Shown piece by piece: positions 32,520 to 43,634 of a DNA stretch of 64,000 nt. The position numbers and the translations under genes were made by a program. Source of the stretch: Rhypophila decipiens (Eukaryota; Ascomycota; Sordariomycetes; Sordariales; Naviculisporaceae); assembly GCA_033297075.1 (NCBI GenBank), contig MU858207.1:25447-89446 (forward strand), given 5' to 3'. Position 1 is the first letter of the stretch; each line of letters opens with the position of its first letter. The notes beneath the pieces were generated by a model, which was given only the letters and a program-made list of their open reading frames with translations, did no database searches and had not been told where the DNA came from.

Positions 32520-35404
32520 AGTTGTCTTCTCGCGTTTGCCTCGGACCGGGGGGATCTTGATACCTATGGTAGCTGGTTGGACCCTGTCTCCCTATGTACC
32601 ACCCGAGTACACAATGAAAGACAAAATCAAAACAAGGGTGGTGCCTTTATGGTTTCTCGTTGATGGCTGGGTTACAATGGGCAGGTTGAACCTAAGACAT
32701 GTACCTTCGTTTCTCGTCTCTCAACGTCGATTCCTTCGGTACAACAGTACATGTGTACCCTTCAAGTTCTTCGGTCTTTGCCAGATACCTTGCATAGCCA
32801 AGGGCTACCAAACAGGCCTAATCAGATTAGTTAACGCTCTGTCATCATCGTACATGTCTAATCTCAAAATCTCATAAGCGCTTGGTGTCAGTAAGTCAAG
32901 TTGATCCACACATATCCGATCATACGACAATGGACGCCAATTTATGCAAGCCCACATGTCGAAACTGGTCCTGAACGAACGCTGACCATGCTCATGGGTG
33001 GGAATACTTACCTTGGATACATTCCGAATTCAAAATTGGACGTCCCAGCCCTGGGCGACAGTACTTGTAGTTCTCGGCAAATGCCCAGTTGTGCTGCTTG
33101 ATATCACCAATGCCTGGAGCTTTACACAGGGTTTTGTGGTTTTTGTGGCCCAGAACGGATAGCATGCTGACAATGCAAAAAGATATATCAGCAATGTGAG
33201 TTCGCCGACATCTCGGGCTTTCCGCCACCGTCCACACCAACTATGGACACTCCTTCTGAAGTTCACTCCTGCTGCCCTGCAGCTGTGTAAGATCCACTCG
33301 GCTACGCTTGCCAACTTGTCGAGTCCTTCCACACGACTTTCGTTTTTAAGGTATTGCCGGGTCGAAAGGAAGTCACTTTCACACATGCGGATGCGATTCC
33401 AGCCATGCACACCATACGCCACGCTATGGCTCGTTGTCGGTGGAATTTAGACTCCAAATCGCGCAATCAACTTGCCGAAATGATGCTCAGGAGCGCAGCA
33501 ACACCTGCCACCGGATTGATGACCAGCCGGGACCTCGTAACGCCACCGACGAGTTCAACTCGAGATACGTAAACCCAATACAGTGGGAGGGGAACGTATG
33601 GAGTAACAGAACAAAACCGAAAATGAAAGCAAAATAAGCCTTAACCCCCACCACCACCTCATCTGCAGATCAGGATGATGAGACATATACCCGGTTCCGG
33701 TTATATACCAAAAATAAATCCCATATCAAGTTCCCGCAACGGGCTACTCACAGGCTTTGCATATCTCTCTATGTTTCCACCTGCAGTGCTTGCACCACAG
33801 ACTTCATTGAATCGTAACCATAACACTACGGCGCCATCATCATAGGCTTATTTTTCCAATCAGCACTACATGATCGAGAATGGAGCATGTTTCCGCGATC
33901 ATCTGCTCCCAATTTGTTCCATAGTTCCGAATGTCGCTGGCGTGTGGTCTATTCCGATGGCCATGGAATAAAAAGGTAACCTTTATCGAGAACCAACTTG
34001 TATTGCTTAGAGCCGCAAACTCTGCCGCCCCTCTTCGTCATAGATCGCGATAGGATAGCGAACAGAATTGCAATCACCATCGTCACCAGCTTCGTTGTGG
34101 AGAGACTCGGAATAGGACGTTTCATGAGCATTATGATCCTTCACCCTGACGACTGATCTGGAGTTTTCTCACAGCACCAGCACAAATACATGATTGCCTG
34201 GAGGGGACACATTCATGCTCGTATAACCTATCCAGCACAAAGTTATTCCAGTATTGAACATCATCTAAGTGCACAAATGTCCTTGATTCGACCAAATTCC
34301 CGATACGGAATCAGTGGCTGATCTCCGCAACTGCATCGACGTCAACTCACCGCAGGTTGCCTGGTGTTTCAGTGGATCACACAGCTGTTTCATGGATTAT
34401 CGACGAATAGCAACCAATCACGCAATCATAGACCGAACCATGTCTTCGAAGCCTTCCCTTAGATGATACGCATGAGACACTCACCCACCGCCCATGCCCT
34501 TTCGGTTCCGACGGCCAGAACGTACCTAATCGAGGATCGATTTCATGATGCACATATACTAAATGAACAATGGAACTCAATCATGTTGCATACATTTCCC
34601 AACGAAAACGGTTATCGGCCGCTAGAGAACTTCCGGCGCTGGAGACAAAACTCAGTTACACAGCCTGGTGGCTTGCAACTTTGATGGACTACTAAATTTC
34701 TCTTGGCGAAACTTGCACCTGCGGGACCACCTGACTGCCATCGGAGCACATGGAAACCAGAATGATGGTTTATCAATGGCAATAATTATGATGCGACCCA
34801 AATGCGGAGAGCGGTGGTGGCGAGGGTAAGGATGACAGCAAACTGGTGAAGAGATAACAGCAGAAAGAAGGCCTCAGGCCGCTTACCTCGAGTGTCGCTG
34901 AGATGAATCACCAGATGGAGCGTCCAAAACACCACTTCTGCGAAATAGATGCGCAATATCACGATATCTAATTATGGCCGGAGATAGGTAGTGGACCTCT
35001 CCTCCATCTTCCCACTGGATGCACATCGACCCATTACCCAGACGCCCACTTGACGCCGCACCGGGGCAGTCGAGGAATTTTGACATTGGACAAACGGGTT
35101 GACAAAGCGTCCTACTTGTGAAAGAATATTGCAAACATCGTCTTATCTATGACTCCAAGACATCGTCATGATTGTGATATGTCTCCTCGGATCGGTTGTC
35201 TGTGGATGCCTGAAATGTTGATGGGCACAAGTATCTGTCACGACAAGACGAAGATAAAGGGTGCCTCTCCCGTCCTTTTGTTGCTTTCCACTGTTAAGAC
35301 ACCATCAATCCGAACTTCCTCCATACTTTATATCCGATCACATACCCCACGCCAGACATTCACTTACATCTCTATCGCGAACCTCATAGCGACCTCTCGC
35401 AAAC
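32520..35404. other. Long intergenic stretch, nothing coding recognised
   Basis: 2.9 kb. A 130-codon minus-strand frame at 33030-33422 has no recognisable domain or signal. Nothing else stands out apart from the upstream region of the Thr-rich secreted protein. Confidence 0.55.
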
Positions 35405-35932
35405 ATGGCCGTCGGCCTGCAGTTACTCAAGTGGCTGCTGCTGCTCGTCTTTGCAGCATCCGCGAACGCCCTTTACCGCCCAACCGTCGCGCTGATTGAC
35501 AGGCGCCAGATGGACCTTCACGAAGGTGCAGCGCAATTGCCAAATAACTTCAGCGTCAACATCAACGAGGCCCAACCTGAACACAGCAAACGCCAAGAGC
35601 CGAAGACTACAACGACAAGGGCGAGCTTTCCTCAGTTCTACAACCCTGAAGGTTTACCTAGAGGACCACAGAGATTGTGCACGCCACCGGTGCAACCCCA
35701 AGTCAGGAATCCTCCATTCGCCAATTCTTGGAAAGTCGAGAAGCGGCAGAAGCCGAAGACTACGACGACGACGACGACGACGACGACGACAAGCCGAGAT
35801 GATGACTGGGCTGATCCAAGGTGGTGGCACCCTAGATATAAAGTCCTTGAAACCCTACCGGAGCAACCCCAACGCACCAATCATCCATCTCACCATTCTC
35901 AGAAACTTGAAAAGCTTCAGGACTCTGCCTAG
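35405..35932 (+). CDS. Secreted Thr-rich protein with regularly spaced dibasic sites
   Basis: Single exon, 175 aa. MAVGLQLLKWLLLLVFAASANA is a clear signal peptide. Three dibasic sites, each followed by Gln, divide the rest: DRRQMD (about residue 33), SKRQEPKTTTT (codons 35588-35593) and EKRQKPKTTTT (35741-35746). A fourth, degenerate copy reads LEKLQDS near the end. Units are roughly 30, 51 and 57 residues. The head KRQxPKTTTT is clearly duplicated. The second copy expands to about a dozen Thr coded by an ACG run (about 35760-35792). Kex2 cleavage after RR/KR would release Thr-rich peptides open to O-glycosylation. I recognise no family; precursor-type (KEP-like) secreted protein is an inference. 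The reading frame is intact. Confidence 0.65.
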   Translation: MAVGLQLLKWLLLLVFAASANALYRPTVALIDRRQMDLHEGAAQLPNNFSVNINEAQPEHSKRQEPKTTTTRASFPQFYNPEGLPRGPQRLCTPPVQPQVRNPPFANSWKVEKRQKPKTTTTTTTTTTTSRDDDWADPRWWHPRYKVLETLPEQPQRTNHPSHHSQKLEKLQDSA

Positions 35933-36792
35933 CGGGCCCCCTCATCCCAGTCGTAGCGATCATCCGGGGGGTCTTGTGAGAGGAAGCCAGCAATAATACA
36001 GTGGACTCTGAAGAGGCAGCCAAAGAACTTGCTGAGCTGTGGAAATCAGCAATTACGCGCTTCTCTTCTGGTCTCAGCCTTGGCGTCGTCGCAGAGATTC
36101 AAATCTGTAGGGGATTCGCAAAAAAGAAACAAAAAGAAACAAAAACGCAGGGTTTTAAGATGCTGCTGGGCATTTTTGTCTGTTTTGTTTGGACAATATT
36201 TCTTCAGTTTTCGTCATGTATATTCGTTTTTGATTGCTCTGTGGCATACTCTTGACGTTGCAAGGATGGGAAAGTACGCAACTCATCTGCCTATCCAGTC
36301 ACCGGGATGCCGGCACATGCTCCAACAATGTTAGCACGGAAGGAACAGAGATGAAAGAAAAAAGAGAAAAAGGAGAAAAAAGAGAAAGAATAAAAAGAAG
36401 TTGGTTGACATGTCCAGTTTGTCATTTTGTCGGTCCTTCAAGGGCACCCACATTCACTTTTGTTGTTAGATACAGCCTCCAAATGTACTCTGCTCATGAC
36501 CCGATTCTTGAGGCTCCGACATTACTGATCCCGTTGTCTCGTTCGTCGACTGAGCCTGGTTCATTGTCAGATCCACGGCGTTCCATCAAAAGTCAACACC
36601 TCGCCATGACACCGCTAAGAATTTTTCTCCAAGCCAAATCTTTCTCTCGTGACACTTTGTAGGGGCCTCCACTGTTGACACATAGCCAGTTGAGTGGCCA
36701 ATCTCCATCTTAGACTTGGAGATCATGAACAGCAGGACTAGGTTTCTTCTCCATCAACTTGTCTCTCCTTATCCCGACGCGCCAGGATTAGG
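35933..36792. other. Intergenic with purine-rich tract
   Basis: No gene called. A purine-only run of about 38 nt lies at 36353-36390. A short plus-strand frame near 36001 (EEAAKELAELWKSA) looks helical but has no ATG or splice partner that I could find. Confidence 0.45.
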
Positions 36793-38190
36793 TCAACCAG
36801 CCATTACATCTATCGCCCCAATTGCATTCTCCACAAAGCCCTTTAAATACCAAGCATCCTCTGATTCACCAACTGTGTGGTGAGCGTCATCGAGCATCTG
36901 GTCATCACTATCTCGGTCTGGGTGCTGACTCATCCCGTGGCCCCTGTTGCGCAAAAGTCGAACCAACAAAACAAACCCCCTGAGAATCTCTACAGCAACC
37001 GTGTTCCTGCCCATCAACAAAGCGACAAACTCATCCGGCACAACAGCAACCCATTTGAACAAAAATGACTGCTCAACTGGTTTTCCCTTTTCACGGTGGT
37101 ATACTAAGTCTTTTTCGACCTTTTCCCGCTCGCTCAGTGCCTCGATGCAGGCCTTTCTCTGTGATTCACAAAGGTCAAGATCGGGGACTTGGTGAATCTT
37201 TTGTTGTAATGACTTATAAACGTCTTGCGTTTGCGGCGGTAATTCAAAGCTGTCGTTATCAGCTTTGCCGTGTCCATGCGTGGCGTTTGCATATGGAGAA
37301 ACAGAAAACATCTCCCATGCCCATGCTGGATCGAGGATGCTTCGGACTCCGCGGATGAGAGTGAAGATTGCGAGTATAGTCTCGTAGGTTACTGGAGCAA
37401 ATGAAGAATCCGGAGATCCTTGGTCAAGCGCTCGGTCGAGGCGGTTGTCGGACACCGCTGCAACGGCTAGACAAGCAAGAATCGATCCCATTGCGAAACA
37501 TGCGCCTGCTGACTCTGGTCTTAGGTTGGCGAGACATTTCCTGAATTCGGGTATGGCTTCGCTTTGGTGGTGTTGGGATAGTTGGGCATACTGCAGGCGG
37601 AGAGGTGGGTCGTCGGAATGGAGAGAGGCGAGGTGAAGGGCAGAAAATGCCAATATGCCGTGCATGAGAAATGGATGGGCCACCGCGTCCTTTGGTACGA
37701 CTTGCTGCCACATGTGGATTAGGTCAGAACGGGCGGTTATGGTCTTGCATGAAGACAAGAGGAAGTGGCTCATGAGGTAGAGGTCTTGACTCCATGATGA
37801 GTCGGATGGTCCGTAGCGTATGAATGGGGAGAGAAATGAGGTCGAAGTTTCTGGTGAAGGAGAGTATGATCCGGGTGACTAATGGCAGGTTTGGTCAGTC
37901 AACTAGCAACAGGTGCAGGTGGTACCAATTGAGATTGGTTATGTGAGTTTTACATACAGATCGGTTAGATGATGATTGCCTGATTGAGTGGTTGGTAGGT
38001 GCCAAGCTGCAGTCCTCCCGTCGTCGAAGACAATGATTGCACGGACCAATTTCATTGCACTTCAGTGAGATTAGTACAACAGACCAAGTGAAGACGATGC
38101 TTTTGTCTGGGGATAGCCAACCTTTACTCTCCTCTCTTTGCATCTGATACATCCATGACGGCTTTTGTTGTGGCCTTTCCGGGATGACAT
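36793..38190 (-). CDS. Zn2Cys6 fungal transcription factor
   Basis: Exons 38190-38122, 38059-37958 and 37878-36793, phase-0 junctions, 418 aa. The binuclear zinc cluster is split by the first intron: GCIRCKERRVK then CNEIGPCNHCLRRREDC. All six Cys are present, with the basic KERRVK DNA-recognition stretch. The remainder is a compact regulator domain of the fungal-specific type (MHGILAFSALHLASLH, typical of the sterol-uptake/UPC2-like group), ending around VENAIGAIDVMAG. Nuclear. ATG 38190 is the only one that keeps the cluster near the N-terminus, as in this group. It is divergent from the RTA1-like gene; regulation of that neighbour is plausible, because UPC2-type factors control lipid genes, including RTA1 relatives, in yeasts. 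Confidence 0.88.
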
Positions 38191-38854
38191 CTTGTATATC
38201 AAAGGAAAGTGGCAACCAGACTAGCTTGCTTCTAGGCCTAGAAGATGTTATTGAAGAATCTTTCGGGTCTACCGGGTCTGTGTGCCGCTTCATGAGTCGG
38301 TATCCTAAGATTCCCATTATCACCCGTCATTCAGGGGTCAATGTTCAGGGTCCGTCGATGGGGCTCAGCTCGTCGTCATCCCGAGCCAAAGTCTCGGCTC
38401 CACCTTCGTACACTAAGCCTAAAGCGGTATGGTGTACGAATTTCGCTCTCGGATGAAACCCTCCGTTCCATTCCATCGGTACACTAAACCCGTTTCGGCC
38501 CGCAGAATGTGGATCATGAAAAACACCGCCAGCTGGGAAGGGGATGGTCGCCCACGAATGCGAAGTATACGAAGGTGATCAATTTTACAACGTGAATGCC
38601 GTTATGCGCGTCCAAATACGCAATGCCATATCATAAGCGCTTCTCCTTGCAAAGTCGTAATCTCAATTTCTCCGGCCTTCGCATTTTTCGTATGCTGCGA
38701 CCTGCCCATGATGGTATCAACTTTCGAGCTGCGTCTCCAACGGTCAAATACTTGACGATGCCCATAAGACAACAACGATGAGGACTTTACTTGAAATCTC
38801 GAATCTACAACACCCATAAGTTGGTCAATTGAGATATCAATTCAGTCAAACACC
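38191..38854. promoter_or_regulatory. Divergent regulator/RTA1 promoter with inverted repeats
   Basis: Contains CCG-N11-CGG at 38381-38397, an everted CGG-type half-site pair of the kind Zn2Cys6 proteins can bind. Just beside it is a perfect 9-bp inverted repeat: TTCGTACAC at 38405-38413 and GTGTACGAA at 38432-38440. A further GTACACTAA copy occurs near 38480, giving a direct repeat with the first arm. The cluster is 190-290 bp upstream of the regulator start. Confidence 0.5.
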
Positions 38855-39797
38855 ATGGCCAACACCGAATCCGCCGATGAGTTCTTTGCGCTCTACCGAT
38901 ATACACCTTCCCTTCCGCTCGCAGCAGTCTCGCTAGCGTGCTTCTCCATCATCACGATATGGCATGGCACTCGTCTTTTCCAAAAGAGAGCATTCTACCT
39001 CACACCGTTCGTCATCGGCGGAGTTTGTAAGTCCACCTCGCATCTATCATGACCAAAGTTTTCTTACCAACAGTGAATGCACAGTCCAATCAATAGGTTA
39101 CGCCGGAAGAATCTGGTCCCACTACGACCTCAACTCTCTGCCCGCATTCATCATCCAGTCCCTCCTCATCCTTCTCGCGCCGGCATTATTCGCCGCATCG
39201 ATTTACATGATTCTTGGCCGTCTGATCCACACCTTACGAGGAGATAGCTACTCACTCGTGCCCCTCAAATGGCTCACCAAGGTCTTCGTCACGGGCGATG
39301 TAATCTCGTTCCTGACTCAATCCATGGGCGGCGGGATCCAAGCAGCCGGCAGCCTCGAACTCTACGACATAGGCGAGAAAGTCATCATCGCAGGATTGTT
39401 TGTCCAGATTGCGGTGTTTGGGTTCTTTGTGGTGACGAGTATTGTGTTCCATCGACGAATTATTGCACGACCGACGCAGCAGGCTGTTGCGGGGGTCGTC
39501 CCGTGGAGGAAATATCTCTGGATCTTGTACGCTGTTAGTGTGCTCATTATGGTGAGGAGTATCTTTCGAGTGGTGGAATATGTCCAGGGCAATGCGGGGT
39601 ATCTTATTCGGAGAGAGTATTTCCTTTACATCTTTGATGCGGCTTTGATGTTTTTGGTCATGGTTGTCATGTTGTTTATGGAACCGGTTTCTTGGGTCAA
39701 GCTGGACAAGGGGGATATAGAGGATGGTATGCTTATGCCTGGGTTTAGGAGCTTGTCTACGAGTGCCAGTAATCCGGGTCGATCGACTGGGGAGTGA
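38855..39797 (+). CDS. RTA1-like membrane protein (lipid-translocating exporter family)
   Basis: Exons 38855-39026 and 39085-39797. Using the acceptor after TGCACAG gives GGVFQSIGYAGR, the expected RTA1 motif; 294 aa in total. Seven hydrophobic segments are visible, from PSLPLAAVSLACFSIITIW to YIFDAALMFLVMVVMLFM. Family signatures: GYAGRIWSHYDL, FIIQSLLILLAPALFAASIYMILGR, TGDVISFLTQSMGGGIQA and RSIFRVVEYVQG. Family members in yeast confer resistance to 7-aminocholesterol (Rta1), move or respond to phospholipids and sphingoid bases (Rsb1), and sit in plasma membrane or ER. The precise substrate here is unknown. Divergent from the Zn2Cys6 regulator. Confidence 0.9.
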
Positions 39798-40200
39798 TAT
39801 GATCTGTGAGGATCGGGTCACGGTGAACGAGGCAGTTTTCCGAGGGTAGCTGAGGATTCTCGGATACGGGCGGCATCTTCTACGGCAGCAAACCACATCA
39901 CCATGTGCCTTTTTCAGGCATCCTCTGGGATGTAACCATCCCACGATATAATGTATTCGTTATAAGAATAATACAGGAATTGGTGGTCAACCGGCTAAAG
40001 GATTATCCCCGTGTGCAAGGAGTTGGTTTCATAACCCAACCAACGAAATTAAATTTACTCCCAACCACCGAGTTAGCACCCGGACATCAATCCCCTTATC
40101 CCCATGACTTGGGAAGGAGACGAAGAGAAAAGAAAAAACAGTGAACAAACGACAACAGATATACAAACCACACAACTCGACCTTCAAACAAGAACATATC
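39798..40200. other. Intergenic, nothing recognised
   Basis: 3' flank of the RTA1-like gene and promoter of the 302-aa orphan. Confidence 0.5.
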
Positions 40201-41109
40201 ATGACGACAGCATCATTCCCGTCCTGGGAATCCCTCAAGGCAGATCGCCAGCCACCAGATGTCCCGCTCGACTCGCTGCGCATCCGATGGAAGGCATTCG
40301 ATGGTCCAGCAGACCGTGACCTTGCAAGATCCATTCGCGTCGCTGCCAACGCCCGAGACCCACCCTCGGAGAACGACGAGCCTTTTTCTTCCCTCCATCC
40401 CATTTCATCAACGTCGCTCACAGACCCACCGATTTCATCCATCACCGTCAGACTGGACGACCTGGAAACGCACGAAGAGAACTGGGTGCATGATCACATT
40501 CCGCATTGGGATACCGCTATCTGGGAAGATGTTGATGACCCGGAGCAGGGCGACATCGACGCTGATGACGAGGAGCTCGACGATGTCAACGCCGACCTGC
40601 CGGACCAAGACTTGCGACAGGAAGGGAAGAGACGCAGACTTGTGCGATGCTGCAACCAAGACCGACCAGCTCCACCAGCCCCCTTGTCGATCCACGCGAC
40701 CGACAATGCGAAAGGTGTCACGATACACGATTACGTGGTCGCTGTGGATGCCTACCTGCAGTCTCACCGCCGTGAGATTCTCCGAGCAAGGAGGTCTGCG
40801 GGGTGGACCGAAAACAAGGCGGCGCTTTACGTTGACCTTATGAGCATTGACAAGATCTTGTTAGCCGACGGCGAGGCTGGCAGAGACTCGGGTTTTATGT
40901 CTATGTGGTGGAGATGGGCAAGCTATGTGGATCGGCGTGAAGGAGGACAATTTCCAAGTCGGGAGGAACTTCTACGCAGCGCGCAGCGCATGGACCCCGA
41001 ACAAGAGCGTGAGTGGTTGGCCGCAAACGGGGGTACTTTTCGCCGACCTCAGTATCGGATGAATAACGAAGAAATAGGCAAGATGCTTCAAGCAAATCGA
41101 CGGGAATAA
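40201..41109 (+). CDS. Hypothetical protein, single exon
   Basis: 302 aa, intronless, starting at ATG 40201; an upstream in-frame GTG is not needed. The acidic middle (DVDDPEQGDIDADDEELDDV) is followed by a basic RRRLVRCC patch. The C-terminal half is rich in Trp, Arg and charged helices (GFMSMWWRWASYVDRREGG, REELLRSAQRMDPEQEREWL). No signal peptide or membrane segment, so likely cytosolic or nuclear. I recognise the general look of conserved mould proteins of unknown function but no domain. Confidence 0.65.
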   Translation: MTTASFPSWESLKADRQPPDVPLDSLRIRWKAFDGPADRDLARSIRVAANARDPPSENDEPFSSLHPISSTSLTDPPISSITVRLDDLETHEENWVHDHIPHWDTAIWEDVDDPEQGDIDADDEELDDVNADLPDQDLRQEGKRRRLVRCCNQDRPAPPAPLSIHATDNAKGVTIHDYVVAVDAYLQSHRREILRARRSAGWTENKAALYVDLMSIDKILLADGEAGRDSGFMSMWWRWASYVDRREGGQFPSREELLRSAQRMDPEQEREWLAANGGTFRRPQYRMNNEEIGKMLQANRRE

Positions 41110-41901
41110 TGTGGGTTCACGGAATGGTTTTGATAAATCCACAATTTTTCCAGTTACGTAGTTGGTCTACCAATATTCTACCTCATATTCTAGTGGCTCT
41201 CCTCATGGTGCCTCTCATCATCAATACATGGGTAGGTTCTGTGCCGGGATGCATAATTTGTCAAGACCCAGGAGCCCTGACAAGCTTGATAACAATGCCC
41301 CTTGGCGTCTTGCGGCTCTTCTTATACTCGTCCGTCTTGTACGCAGCATTCTTGGCGTCAAACACAACCCCCATCTGCCCACCGTTCGAAGCACACCCTA
41401 TCAGAGCGCTCGAGGCCTTGGAACTGTCCTCTCTGCCATCGATGGTACTCGCCATGTCCTCGTACAAGACCGAGATGGCAATCCGAGTCCATTGACTGGG
41501 GAGAGCACCTAATGGGATCTGATACCTGAGGGCTGAACGAGACAGTTTCGTTGAGTTTTGAATTGTCGGGTGCGGACGTCAACTCTTCCAAGGTCAAGTG
41601 TATTTGTCATGGTGGTATTTTGTATTTCTTTTGTTCGCTAGTAGTGAGCCTAGTACCCCTGCGAGGTAACAGGGTCTGGGTTTTCCAATGGTTGCCCAGC
41701 ACAATGCCAATTTGACTTTGAAGCTAGAGACGAATTCGAAAAATCCAATTTCACGATTTCCCCGCTTGCCAGACTCAAAAACAAAAAAGAAAAACAAAAA
41801 CTCTTTCCCGGCAACCAATATCAAGGTCATTCAAGGTCGCTGATCTCGCGACAACCAGCGGCGACTTCCTCATTTATTGCTTCCAAAGCTATCAATTGAC
41901 C
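41110..41901. other. Intergenic, uncertain small frames
   Basis: A 128-codon plus frame begins right at 41109 and a short minus frame (41261-41467) overlaps it. Neither has a recognisable motif, so I call no gene. Confidence 0.45.
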
Positions 41902-43297
41902 ATGCTGAATTCCCGGGGTTTGGCGCAACGAGGTGACTGCACCAGCGCATTTGGCGACTTCCGCTATGATCAAGTGTCACTCATGACAGCTGAGGAATTG
42001 GTGAACATGTTCCTCCCATACATGCATGATGATGCGTGGGAGTTGATTGACGACTCCGGCTCCGAATTTGTTGAGGCCCAATTCCTTTTCTATGGTGTTG
42101 AATACACCAAAGCCGAGTTGAAGGGGAACGGTGTAAAACTGCTGCAGAAGAAGCTTACTGAGGGCAAGGTATGTAAACAACATTGAATATTTGGCGAAGG
42201 ATATTCGTCATATATTGAGGCCTGTCTTCCCGTAGCTCGATAGGCTTCCCGACCATATCCAGAAGCTCAAGGATGAGCTTCATATGGAGTGGCTTGAATC
42301 GATGAGTCCTGAAGGCCTTGTCGGCTGGCCGGATTTTGCACTTCAGAAATATTTCGTCGACCAGTATGGGAATCCAGAACCAACGCAACCCACTTCCGTT
42401 ATCGCCTTCCCTTTCCGTGGGTTCGGGGAAGTTGATGACGACTTTTGCAACGCGCTTGGAGCGGTCCCTGGGCTATGCTACGCACCGTCAGCCGAGAAAC
42501 TTACCGTATACGTGGGCTGGTCTAAAGCCGAAGTACAGAAGGCTGCTGGGGCGACAGTAGTCCACGTCGGCAAGAAACAAGATGCCACGAGCAGCAAAAG
42601 TACAAATACGAAACGGTACCCAAAGCATGAGAAATTCCTGAAGAAGATCAAGAACTACACCGAGGGGCAGTTTTATCCTGAAGGAAGATACGTTATCGAC
42701 TCGGCAGAGATTGAAAAAAGCCAGTGCGGTGAAATTGGGACTCGAAAGTTCAGCATGGCAATCCGACTTGGGCCAGCGCCTGACTGGTTCACGGCCACTT
42801 TCGACTTTGGGATTATTGAAGGAATGATGGTCATGGCGCCTGAGAAGGGCGAACTCGACCGTTATTGTGGCTTACTGGATCGCGAGGTGGACGCCATTCC
42901 TCACTGCGGTGACAGTGACTGTGATCATCTCGCTAGCCAAGACGATGAAGATGACGATGACGAAGAGGATATCAAGCCCCATGTTCGGTCGAAACGAAAG
43001 GCATCTGCAGGGAAGAAGACAGGCGCCATGCCAAATAAGAAGGTGAAAAAGACGAGGACTTTGGACTTTTTCATCCATATCAAGTGCCGGGAGACAGAAC
43101 AAGGTGAAATCGTTCCCCATGCTCACCAAGGAATCCTCAAATTTGACGGGCCTAACTATGCCAGTTTCACCGCAGTGGCTGGCTTGCCATATATCGGGAA
43201 CAAGGTAGTGTTTAAGGGGCGAAAGATCAGTGAGATGGTAAGGCCTACACACCTTGAATGGTCCAATTTCTCTCAAATTCCGGCTCACTGGAGGTAG
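41902..43297 (+). CDS. Hypothetical nuclear-type protein
   Basis: Exons 41902-42168 and 42236-43297 (GTATGT...CCGTAG), 442 aa. ATG 41902 rather than the upstream TTG. The N-terminal half is a folded, Trp/Phe-containing region. An acidic run (QDDEDDDDEEDIKPH) at about residue 300 precedes basic nuclear-localisation-like motifs (VRSKRKASAGKKTG, NKKVKKTRTLDFF). The C-terminal block FFIHIKCRETEQGEIVPHAH looks like a beta-rich domain. No family recognised. Nuclear location is inferred from the basic motifs only. Confidence 0.65.
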
Positions 43298-43634
43298 TCA
43301 GGGTCGACTTTATCTCGAAGGGTATGGTGAATAGTTGGCCAGTTATCTTAAATACTCCAGTAAGATGATATGGGCTGGATTCCTATGATTATATCATAAA
43401 ACGTGTTGTTTGGCTAAGTTTTAATGTAAATTTATTCACGTCTTCCTCTGCCGCTATTCACTTCTTTTTTGAGCGATATAGGATCATGATATAAGTTCCC
43501 CAGTCCAAACATCCATATTAACTACCGAATTCAGAATCCCTGCCCCCGCCTAGCCTATCCACACAAGCCTGCGCGGCGTCTCGCATCCCGAACAGCACGC
43601 ACTTGGTCTTTTCTGTCAAGACACCTTCGCCTTC
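43298..43634. other. Intergenic, nothing recognised
   Basis: Convergent 3' flanks, AT-rich around 43350-43480. Confidence 0.45.

Noticed and set aside
33030..33422. 130-codon minus-strand frame
   Set aside because: No domain, leader or homology I can recognise; the region looks intergenic.
19544..35932. Standard dikaritin (ustiloxin-type) cluster
   Set aside because: No DUF3328 UstYa-like oxidase, tyrosinase or methyltransferase is near the repeat precursors, and the units are far too long.
39252..39944. 230-codon minus-strand frame
   Set aside because: Antisense of the RTA1-like gene; His/Arg-rich composition comes from the opposite strand's codons.
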